Shown here: positions 1 through 7,542 of the stretch, piece by piece
Layout: each line of letters opens with the position of its first letter
Numbering within the stretch: the stretch's first letter is position 1
Assembly: GCA_036939755.1 (NCBI GenBank)
Contig: JALLAZ010000540.1
Coordinates: 1-14,238, forward strand
Direction of reading: 5' to 3'
Length of the DNA stretch: 14,238 bases
Origin: Stephanodiscus triporus
Lineage: Eukaryota; Bacillariophyta; Thalassiosirophyceae; Thalassiosirales; Thalassiosiraceae
Program-made: the position numbers and the translations under genes
Notes under the pieces: model-generated
What the model was told of the DNA's origin: nothing
The model's database searches: none
Seen by the model: the letters and a program-made list of their open reading frames with translations, nothing else

Positions 1-2160
1 AAGTTGTGTCCAACTTGTGCTGGAATCATCCATTTGATAGACCCCCACATGACCCGAATACCCTCCATTCCCATCATTTTGTCGGGCTCCAATAGCTAAT
101 GTCTTGCCGTCATCAGAGAGAGAAACAGAAGACCCGAAATGATCGTCAGCTGCTTCACCTATGATATCTTGGCCGAGCTGCGCCCAACTGGAGGTAATTT
201 CATTGCTCTCCAGATAGTAAACCCTCACATATCCTGGCCGATCCATTCGATTCACTAGGGCCCCAATGACTAAAGTGTTTCCATCTGGAGACATATCTAC
301 AGACCACCCGAAAAAATCATCAACTGCCTCTCCAATAATATTCTGGCCCAGCTGTTTCCATGTTGACCCTGCACTATCAATTTGATAGACCCTCACTTGA
401 CCTGAATATTCACTGTTAGTAAGCATATTCCATGGTGCACCCGTGACAACAGTTGTACCATCCGCCGACAGAGATAGTGAGAATCCTAAAATATCCCCAG
501 CTGCTTCACCGTAAATATCCTGGCCGATCTGTTCCCAGTTCGTTCCACTGCCCTCATAATGGTAAATCCTGACACAACCCGAACTGTCTCCATTCCCATC
601 GTTATATCGGGCTCCAATGGCTAATGTCTTGCCATCACCGGAGAGAGAAACAGAGAACCCGAATTCATCACCATCTGCTTCTTCTATGATATCTTGGCCG
701 AGCTGCGTCCAACTGGAGGTAAGACCATTGCTCTCCAGATAGTAAACTCTGACATATCCTGGCCGATCGGTCGTCTCCCAGGACGCGGGGGCCCCAATCG
801 CTACAGTTTTTCCATCTGGAGACATGTCTACAGACTGTCCAAACATATCACCAACTGCGTCTCCTAATATGCTCTGGCCGATAAGCTGCGTCGAATTCCA
901 GCCATCGTCGTTCGTGTGATAAACTTTTACATACCCTCTCCAGTTGTTCGAGCCTCTGGCACCAACGGCTAGAGTCTTAGCATCCGCAGACATAGACAAA
1001 GACCATCCGAATTGGTCATCTTCAGCATCACCAACAATCGACTTACCCTGTTGCTCCCAAATCCAGGGCGCTGGTGGGAACTCCACAGGAGCACTTGTTG
1101 GAATCATTAAGGGACTGGCTGTTGTTGGGGATTCGGATGGACTGGTGGTTATGGGGGGAATCGTTGGTGCAATTGTTGGACTGGCTGTTGTTGGCAAGAA
1201 GGGACTATAGGTAGGAACAGCGGCTGTTGTTGGGGATTCGGATGGACTGGTGGTTATGGGGGACGTCGTTGGTTCAATTGTTGGACTGGCTGTTGTTGGG
1301 TATTCGGATGGACTGGCGGTTATGGGGGATGTCGTTGGTTCAATTGTTGGACTGGCTGTTGTCGTTGGAATGACAGTCGGTGATGCCGAGGAACTGGCGT
1401 TTGTAACAGATGATATGAGTGCACTTGTCGGAGCCGCGGAGGGAGGATCCGGTCGATATACACCCACCACAACCACTGCTGCAATTATCGCAACCGCTGC
1501 CAGCAATCCTAACGAAACCAGCCCAAGTTTGTACTCTCGAATTCTTTGTTCATAGTAGCCTCCCTGATTCGCGGGAGCGGAGAGAGCAGTAGTAGCGTCC
1601 GACGCCTCATTGCCGGTCGAGGGCGGCTGGCGACAATCACGGAAGGCCGCCATTTCAGGGTGATACGAAGGACTATCCGGAAAGGCCGCCATCGTCGTCG
1701 CCGACGAGGCCACCGGCGTCGCGACGACATAGTCGTCGACGGCCGCCGCCGTCGACGCCATCGCGCAATTACGTGGCGCGAAGGGAGGCGGGACGGTCAT
1801 CGCGACGACGACGGAGGGCATCGAATAATACGCCCTCGTCGATTCTTCCGCGTACAATTCCGAGAGGGGCGGAGCGCTGGGTTCTATCGTCTCGCCGACG
1901 TCCGAGGGAGGGGCGGCATCGTCCTTGCCGACGCGTGCAAAGTTGGAAGAAAGAAAGACAGGCGGCGCATATGACGATCCCGACGTAGTAGGAGGAAGCG
2001 TGCTCGCGCCCGATAAGTAGCTCGGGAAGTCATCGAGGGAACCGCTATCGTCGCTGCTACCACCGTCACCGCCCCCATTCCTCCCGCCGCCGCCGCTGCG
2101 TTCATCGCCGTCCTTTGATTGGACCTTTGCCATGTTTGCTTCGGGAATTAGGTCATTCAT
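1..2160 (-). CDS. Single-pass membrane protein with mucin-like stalk and FG-GAP propeller repeats (C-terminus off window)
   Basis: An uninterrupted minus-strand frame runs from ATG 2160-2158 to the window edge: 720 codons, no stop. Residues 1-210 are low complexity (Gly, Ser, Ala, Pro) and probably cytosolic. Residues 212-235 are a strong hydrophobic span (LGLVSLGLLAAVAIIAAVVV) preceded by basic and charged residues (EQRIREYK). Residues about 240-365 are a Thr/Ser/Pro stalk with 22-residue repeats. From Trp366 there are six modules of about 58 residues, each with a (D/E)A..D.FG.S motif followed by S.DGKT(L/V)A(I/V)GA and a VRVY(Y/H) strand; a seventh begins at the edge. This matches FG-GAP/integrin-alpha-like beta-propellers, often seen in diatoms, usually calcium- or ligand-binding and extracellular. 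A type II topology (propeller outside) is inferred. No intron is needed. Residues 94-97 read PSAP, which resembles an ESCRT-I late-domain motif but may be chance. The ligand and role are unknown. Confidence 0.85.
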   Translation of the reverse strand, partial: MNDLIPEANMAKVQSKDGDERSGGGGRNGGGDGGSSDDSGSLDDFPSYLSGASTLPPTTSGSSYAPPVFLSSNFARVGKDDAAPPSDVGETIEPSAPPLSELYAEESTRAYYSMPSVVVAMTVPPPFAPRNCAMASTAAAVDDYVVATPVASSATTMAAFPDSPSYHPEMAAFRDCRQPPSTGNEASDATTALSAPANQGGYYEQRIREYKLGLVSLGLLAAVAIIAAVVVVGVYRPDPPSAAPTSALISSVTNASSSASPTVIPTTTASPTIEPTTSPITASPSEYPTTASPTIEPTTSPITTSPSESPTTAAVPTYSPFLPTTASPTIAPTIPPITTSPSESPTTASPLMIPTSAPVEFPPAPWIWEQQGKSIVGDAEDDQFGWSLSMSADAKTLAVGARGSNNWRGYVKVYHTNDDGWNSTQLIGQSILGDAVGDMFGQSVDMSPDGKTVAIGAPASWETTDRPGYVRVYYLESNGLTSSWTQLGQDIIEEADGDEFGFSVSLSGDGKTLAIGARYNDGNGDSSGCVRIYHYEGSGTNWEQIGQDIYGEAAGDILGFSLSLSADGTTVVTGAPWNMLTNSEYSGQVRVYQIDSAGSTWKQLGQNIIGEAVDDFFGWSVDMSPDGNTLVIGALVNRMDRPGYVRVYYLESNEITSSWAQLGQDIIGEAADDHFGSSVSLSDDGKTLAIGARQNDGNGGYSGHVGVYQMDDSSTSWTQL
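30..1035 (-). repeat. Higher-order repeat of FG-GAP modules (525-531 bp unit = 3 modules)
   Basis: Within the propeller the modules repeat in sets of three. The stretch starting TCGGGCTCCAAT at 82 recurs at 607 (offset 525 bp), and the CCTGGCCGAT stretch at 233 recurs at 758 (offset 525 bp). The segment beginning AGAC at 301 recurs at 832 (offset 531 bp, a two-codon indel). Modules 2-3 therefore pair with modules 5-6: the FG motifs at residues 500 and 675 are exactly 175 residues apart. Nucleotide identity is still visible, so the duplication is fairly recent. Confidence 0.85.
1112..1380 (-). repeat. 66-bp minisatellite encoding 22-residue Thr/Ser/Pro stalk repeats
   Basis: The unit beginning GGACTGGCTGTTGTTGG (plus strand) starts at 1112, 1178, virtually at 1217, at 1283 and at 1349, a 66-bp period with one interrupted copy near 1195-1222. 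Each unit encodes about 22 residues of the form PTTASPTIEPTTSPITASPS on the minus strand. The period is a multiple of three, so copy-number change keeps the frame. Such stalks are typically heavily O-glycosylated and hold the ectodomain away from the membrane (family knowledge). Confidence 0.9.
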
Positions 2161-2531
2161 GGTAGTCGTTTCACCTCAGCAGAGTATCCCTTGAGAGAGA
2201 TCAGCATTGTAGTTGTTTTGAGCAATGATACACTCTTTGTTTTGCTGGACCAAACCCGAACACGAAGTCAGAACACCTCTTGTTCAAAATATTTGTCAGA
2301 ATCCTATCAGCATGGTGCGATAGGAGGTGACTAGATAAGATGTAAGACCAGCTTATCTATCTACCTACTATTGTAACAATATTTGCCAGCCCACCAACCC
2401 GAGCTCCCGCCGATTTTCATTTTTGCTCGTAGTCCCGACCACGCGTGTCGCCAGGAAAAAAAAATGTTGGCGACACCCTAATATTATTTGGCCCACATCA
2501 CAACCAAAAAATCCACACCACAAGACAGATC
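2161..2531. promoter_or_regulatory. Divergent intergenic region between the FG-GAP membrane protein and the TcdA-like gene
   Basis: These 371 bp separate two divergent start codons and should hold both 5' UTRs and promoters. No clear TATA box is seen. Two small perfect inverted repeats sit side by side: TCCTATC 2302-2308 with GATAGGA 2319-2325, and AGATAAG 2333-2339 with CTTATCT 2352-2358. The plus-strand leader contains a five-codon upstream ORF (ATG at 2464, stop at 2479-2481) that could dampen translation of the dehydratase. Function is inferred from position only. Confidence 0.45.
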
Positions 2532-4075
2532 ATGTCCCCATCACGGCTTTCTACGTTGATGTTCCACGCGACGATGATATCGACCGCGTCGTCGTCATCC
2601 TCGTCCATTTTTTTCGATAGACCGACGCCGTCGCCAACGACGACATCGTCGTCGTCCCGCCCGCATCGTCGCCGCGTCCTCCGCCCGAGATGCCCGCCCC
2701 CCGCCTTCGTCGTCGCACCGTCGGGCGGCGCCATCCCTCGTCCGCCGCGTTCGACGAGGCCGTCGGGAGGGGGGGACGTCGACGTCGATTCATCCTCGTC
2801 GTCGTCGTCGTCGTCGTCGTCCCTGGCCGACGCATTCGTCGATCCGATCGGCGACGGCGACGGCGGGGGAGGCGACGACCACTCCCGACAACGACGCGTC
2901 GATCGAGGACTGAGATTTGCCGGGGTCGGAAGGTGCGTTCTCGGGAAATCTCGCTCGGAAGCGCACGATCGGAATCGAACCGAGATGCCAACAGTGAACT
3001 CGCCCATCGGTCCCTTTTTTCTTTCCTTCGCCCCCCCACCCCCCCCCCACCCCCGTTTCTTCTTTTTCTTCGCAGGCTGTACGCCGCCGACGACGACGAC
3101 GACTCGACGACGACGACGACGTCGACGTCATCGGACGCGGTCCTCGACCGCCTCGATCGCGCGACCGTCGCTGTTTTCGGCATCGGCGGGGTCGGATCGT
3201 GGTGCGCCGAATCCCTATGCCGTAGCGGCGTGGGGGGGATCGTGCTCGTGGACCTCGACGACGTGTGCGTCTCGAATACGAATCGACAGATCCACGCGAC
3301 GTCGTCGTCGACGGGGAGGATGAAGGTCGACGTCATGAGGGACAGGCTGTTGGACATCAACCCGCATTGCGACGTGACGCCCGTGCGCGACTTCGTCACG
3401 GAGGACAACGCGATGGACATGCTGGGATCGATGATGACGATGATCTCGTCGTCGTCGTCGAGGAGGAGGAGGGGGGGGAGGAGGGGGGGACTGACGGCGT
3501 GCGTCGACGCCATCGACGGCGCGCGCGAGAAGACCGCCCTCCTCCTCGCGTGCGTCGCACGGGGCGTGCCGGTGGTGACGTGCGGCGGGGCCGCGGGACG
3601 GAGGGACCCGACCGCGGTCGTCGTGTCGGACCTGACGAAGGCGTCGGACGATCGATTGCTTTTCAAGTGCAGGAAGTCGTTGAGGCAGGAGCACGGCTTC
3701 GCCAGGGTCCCGCCGAAGGGGGGGGGCGGAGGCGGCGGCGGTGGACGCGTGCGAAATTGGAGGATAAACGCGGTGTACTCGACGGAGGTGGCGCGACGGC
3801 GACGGCCGAGGACGGGAGGGGGCGCGCCGCCCTTGTTGACGACAGAGGACGAGGACGAGGATGAGGACATCGACGACGACGACTACGACGCGACTTATCG
3901 CCCGTTCGCATCCTCCTTTCGTGCATGCGATGGCGCCGGCGTCGGCACGGCGTCCTTCGTCACCGGTACATTCGGCCTCGTGGCGGCGTGCAAGATCGTA
4001 GAGATGATCGCGTTGGACGAGTTGATCCCGCCGAAGAGACAGGGAAATGCCAGAAACGTCGACGGAAAATCGTGA
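2532..4075 (+). CDS. tcdA: tRNA threonylcarbamoyladenosine dehydratase (TcdA/CsdL family, ThiF/E1-like fold), two exons
   Basis: The family cyclises t6A to ct6A at position 37 of ANN-decoding tRNAs, using ATP. (This tcdA is the former csdL/ygdL, unrelated to the clostridial toxin.) Exons are 2532-2932 and 3076-4075, giving 466 residues; the 143-bp intron has donor AAG|GTGCGT and a pyrimidine-rich acceptor ending CGCAG. Splicing joins RFAGVG to RLYA (residues 128-137), restoring the RFGGxxRLYG signature of the family, strong support for the junction. Next come the nucleotide-binding GIGGVGSW (169-176), the acidic LVDLDDV strand, NTNRQIHA from 201, DAID near 278-281, CGGAAGRRDPT near 303-312 and the C-terminal TGTFGLVA (430-437). 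The first 127 residues are a Ser/Arg/Pro-rich extension, perhaps an organelle-targeting region; yeast Tcd1/2 are mitochondrial. Low-complexity insertions (Ser/Arg/Gly 258-272, Gly run 349-357, acidic 391-404) lie between conserved blocks, probably surface loops. The start is the first in-frame ATG, with A at -3. Confidence 0.93.
2796..2821 (+). repeat. (TCG)n microsatellite in exon 1 of the TcdA-like gene
   Basis: About 8.7 perfect TCG units encode a Ser run in the N-terminal extension. The period of three keeps the frame; length variation between alleles is likely. Confidence 0.9.
3082..3127 (+). repeat. GAC/ACG trinucleotide-rich tract in exon 2 of the TcdA-like gene
   Basis: An imperfect ACG/GAC tract encodes an Asp run followed by a Thr/Ser run (residues about 139-153) just after the splice junction. 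It separates the RFAGVGRLYA signature from the Rossmann core, where bacterial homologues have a short helix of ordinary composition. Confidence 0.8.
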
Positions 4076-4610
4076 CGACCCGACCGGCTGCGGCGTTGGT
4101 AACGTGCCTGACGGGGTTTGTACTTAAAGTCGCGGACGTATTTACGCCGCCCCCGTTTGATGATGGGTTCGAATAGTGCCTAAACTTCTAAGGAAATTGA
4201 AAGGAGGGCGCGGATTGTCTACACGGCAATCGAAATCCCCAGCTAGATTCCAGAGGGTTTTTCCCCGGCCCACGCGTGGCGAGTGCTTTTCTTGTTTGGT
4301 ACAAGTGCGCCAAAGTAGGTACGAAGGATCATCGTCAATGGATTTTTATGTAAGCCTTGCAGGCCGAGTACAAGCACGAAGGGATCGATTGGTCAAACCT
4401 GACAATCAAGAAGCTTTAGATTTAATTTAAGCAAAACGTTAGGGTATTCTCTGTGACAGACGAGCAATGTCGCCTGCCGAGACACACCCACTATGAACGA
4501 CCACTTCGGCCAACATACACAATGACAATCGGCCCTATCCTTACTTGCATATTGATTTACTGCTGTTGGACAAACATACTCATCCACTTTGGCCTATTTA
4601 AGGTTCAGGC
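4076..4610. other. Convergent intergenic region (3' ends of TcdA-like and protease genes)
   Basis: The dehydratase gene ends at 4075 on the plus strand and the protease gene ends at 4611 on the minus strand, so this interval should hold both 3' UTRs and terminators. I see no conserved protein, no RNA gene and no significant repeat. The small open frames here have no recognisable motif. Confidence 0.6.
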
Positions 4611-6963
4611 TTATGAGGGTTTCCTCGTCGTAGGTTTACGCGTCGTAGGTTTACGCGTCGTAGGTTTACGCGTCGTAGGTTTACTAGTCGTAGGTTTACT
4701 CGTCGTAGGTTTACGCGTCGTGGGACTTGTACTTGGCTGGCTTGTTGAGTATTCAAGGTCGCACCACAATTGAACATTGCTGAATGCTTTGTATGCATAT
4801 ACCATGACATGCAATGTTCGATCCAATGTTGAAGCACTGAGTGGGCCAACAATCTCATCGTTAGTCGTTCCAATACTTCTAAAATCGTAAACAGTTGTCG
4901 TAGGATCGGAAGCGAATCTGACGTACAAATCAGCATCTCCGGTACCACCAGCTGTGCGACAGGTGATCTTGTTTGATGGAGGGACCGCAATGTAGAATTT
5001 TTCATCCAGCCCAGCAGTGGGGATACTAAAAGTCTGTTTCACTCCAGCGGTGAGCTGGGGGTTAAGCGGTGGACATGGGCCTTTGTCAATAGAACAGGGC
5101 AAACCACAGCCATCATCAACACCTTGGAGAATTCCGCAGGCTGAAGCATCGTTCGTAACACAAGTTCCTAGTATGCAACTTTTTACCAATGTGTCAACGA
5201 ACAGTGCACCAGTAGTAAGAGGGTCCAGATGAGGTTTCAACCCATTGACAAAGCTCATATCAAACCTTCCAAACTCATCATACAACTCGTTCCCGCATGC
5301 AGCGCCTCCACCCCACAGTTGACCAATAATACGGTGGGTTGTACCGTCGAACAAGGGCGACCCTGAAGAACCGCTGTGCCATGTAATATAATAACAATAC
5401 AGAAATAGATGATTAGTGCAGAGAGAATCAAACACACTCTTCATAGGCTTCAAAAATCATATGTGGCGTACGGTTCTGTTGTCCCAAGATTCCAGTCATT
5501 AACCCTAACTCGAGCTGTAGAGAAAGACGGCGATTCATAATCAAAACTAATCGCCTTATTGAGGAAGGGAGGGGTGCTTTGTGAGCTGAGCTGAATGATT
5601 TGATTGCATCATCAATAATTCAAAAAGTTTTTTCCGTACCTTTTCATCGCAGCCAGGATGATGAATGCAAGTGGAATTCTTGATGGTGGCTGCGTTGAAG
5701 ATGCTGGAGCGAGCATCCCATCCGGCAAAACTCTTACCAGCGGAGTTAAACTGCGACTGTTCGAGCAAGATCAGGGCGAAGTCCGAAGGTTCGTAGGATG
5801 CCAGCAATGAAACTCCGGGGGTTCTTTGGAGAGAATTAAGGCTTGTACTTGGGGAGTTATTATCATTTGGGTTGCAGGTTGTGCCTTGGTAATTCCAGTA
5901 TACTACCACCGACGCTGCTTTACTACTCCACTGCGTCCCGGCACAATGGTATGCTGTCAAAAACAATGGCTAGATAACATGATGAAGAAAACACAGTAGT
6001 GAATATTGGATGCCAAGTCGTTCATAGAACAATTTGTCATTCCCAAACGCACCTTCGTATCATTATCAATATTGTTCACTAACGCCCCTGTACATGTAAA
6101 AGATCCCCCAATGGTATACACTCCGACTGCAGGAATCTACCAAAAATAAAGTTCAGCCAGTTTGTGAGATGGGCAACGAACAGATTCGTCAAAAATAGTT
6201 GCTTCGTGCGGATCACGAATCGAAGAAGCGCAGCTTTGTTTCGTTGTCTTACCTCGTTCCGCCAGCCGTCTCCTTCGGTGCAAATCACGTCGATATTGCA
6301 TGTTCCAGACAGTTTACGGCTACCCCCACCCCCGCCGCGAACATGATGAGCACCAGGAGCCGGCAGCTTGGACATGAAACCGCGGTAACCAGAGTTGACG
6401 GAGGTTAGAGCGAGCTTAACGTCGCCAAGGGCAACGCCTGGACGAGCATTCAGCTCAATCACGGCTTCATCATATCCTTCGAATATGCTTGACCAAAATT
6501 CACCCGTGTTACTGCTTGTAGAGTCGTATGGACCTTGAACAACCTTGCCATCCGTTGTGTACAAAAATAGATCGACGTCCGGCGGAAGAAGAAAGGATTC
6601 GAAACCGAGGTTGATCGACCCTGCGGCTACGGCAGCTGCAGTGTGCCGCCAAAGCGCGGATCCGTCCTCGAGGATCTCCCACTCTTTGGGTGTGGGCGAG
6701 ACGGAGACGGGGAAAGAAACCGCGAAGCGGTAGGGCGCATCCTTGCCCTTCATCGCATCCTCGGCGGCAAGAGCGGCCCGATCAACAGCAGGGACGGTGG
6801 TTCGGACTATCTGTCCCGGTGGCACTGAGCCACCATCACGCTGTAGACCGTATGGAGTGCTCTTTGCTTCATGTGGTGCACCCAAAACGGCAGCGATCCG
6901 CTGCGATTGCACTACAATGAAGACAGCGACGGAGAGGAAGGATCTTGACTGATTGGGGATCAT
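4611..6963 (-). CDS. Secreted trypsin-fold lysyl-endopeptidase-like serine protease with PPC domain and KPTT tail, five exons
   Basis: Exons (minus strand): 6963-6253, 6136-6053, 5969-5640, 5554-5472 and 5373-4611; total 656 residues. All four introns (116, 83, 85, 98 bp) are GT-AG and keep the frame. Residues 1-28 look like a signal peptide and about 30-220 like a propeptide. The protease domain starts at GTCNIDVICTEGDGWRNE. His is in LTAYHC (H273), Asp in SDFALILLEQ (D328) and Ser in GSSGSP (S406). GWDARS, IHHPGCDEK and GQLWGG fit the Achromobacter/Lysobacter lysyl-endopeptidase group. Splicing exon 4 to 5 creates the family motif TTEPGSSGSP across the junction, strong support. A Cys-rich linker (about 466-503) leads to a PPC (pre-peptidase C-terminal) domain (about 509-611) and a basic Lys-Pro-Thr repeat tail to residue 656. 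It is probably secreted, cleaving proteins after basic residues; specificity is inferred from the family. It is divergent from the amino acid permease. Confidence 0.92.
4624..4734 (-). repeat. 15-bp tandem repeat encoding KPTT(R/S) tail of the protease
   Basis: The 9-mer GTAGGTTTA occurs at 4630, 4645, 4660, 4675, 4690 and 4705, exactly 15 bp apart, with degenerate copies at each end. Each unit encodes KPTTR or KPTTS. The tail is basic and Pro/Thr-rich, so wall or polysaccharide binding, or O-glycosylation, is plausible. The unit is a multiple of three, so copy-number change is frame-neutral. Confidence 0.95.
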
Positions 6964-7542
6964 TGTAAATCAATTGATGTCTATTACTTTTTAATATTTT
7001 ATGCGCTGGGGAGGAAGAGGAGCGAAAGAAATGCTTCCAAACTACTCTCTACTACAAAGAGATACTACAATTCACTCTTTAGAGTTCTCGTTTTGACACC
7101 CCTGCAGTTCTCAAACTCAGCTCAGTTACTGACTTACGCGACAGGCAAAGGTGAACGAAGGAAGCTATCGACATGATGTGACATGTGACATGTGACACGT
7201 GGTCTATGTAATAATAGTAATAAGGTCCGTTGTTACGTTACGACGTTGTTACCAAAGTTGCGGAACAGGTTTTTGGTTGTGGCGTGTCAACAAGTTCCAC
7301 ATCCACTGAAAATTCCGTCCCAGGACATAAAGCAAGATCCTGCGAATATGATCTTCTGCTGAGCAATTCACAGCCACAGCCAGCCCGCAAAATATCACAG
7401 GACAATTATTAGAACAACGCGCCGTTTGAATTGCCCCGGCAGTCGGAGGCGGGAACATCGATAAGCGACGACGAAGCAAACTAAAAAACTCCGTCAAGCG
7501 CAAAGGACCCGTCGGACAAGAATAGAAAAGCAAAGGAATACA
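6964..7542. promoter_or_regulatory. Divergent promoter region between the protease and the amino acid permease
   Basis: These 579 bp lie between the start codons of two divergent genes. ATGTGAC is repeated three times in tandem (7176-7196) and runs directly into CACGTG (7196-7201), the palindromic core bound by many bHLH and bZIP factors; the repeats also contain CATGTG E-box-like cores. An AT-rich stretch lies just upstream of the protease start (about 6965-7000). No protein-coding evidence is seen. Co-regulation of the two genes is possible but inferred. Confidence 0.5.
7176..7201. promoter_or_regulatory. Three 7-bp tandem repeats leading into a CACGTG box
   Basis: ATGTGAC x3 is followed by ACGTGG, producing a CACGTG palindrome at 7196-7201. 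Clustered E-box-like cores in a divergent promoter suggest a transcription factor platform. The factor is unknown. Confidence 0.45.

Noticed and set aside
1546..1974. 142-codon plus-strand Arg-rich frame and similar frames at 944-1555
   Set aside because: These are complements of the FG-GAP protein N-terminus and stalk minisatellite.
2955..2990. Possible minus-strand tRNA: B-box-like GGTTCGATTCC in the TcdA intron region
   Set aside because: No matching acceptor stem, D arm or anticodon arm could be placed at the right distance upstream; the T stem has a mismatch. Probably chance.
2445..3323. 292-codon continuous plus frame through the intron of the TcdA-like gene
   Set aside because: It starts at GTG, not ATG, and reads through a good GT-AG intron, losing the ThiF core. 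Only its part from 2532 to 2932 is accepted, as exon 1.
2551..3870. 439-codon antisense frame opposite the TcdA-like gene
   Set aside because: It has no recognisable domain, is Ser/Arg/Pro low complexity, and covers the intron; the sense strand encodes a well-conserved enzyme. It reflects GAC/GTC codon symmetry.
4176..4430. 84-codon plus frame between the convergent genes
   Set aside because: Starts at GTG, has no recognisable motif and lies where both 3' UTRs are expected.
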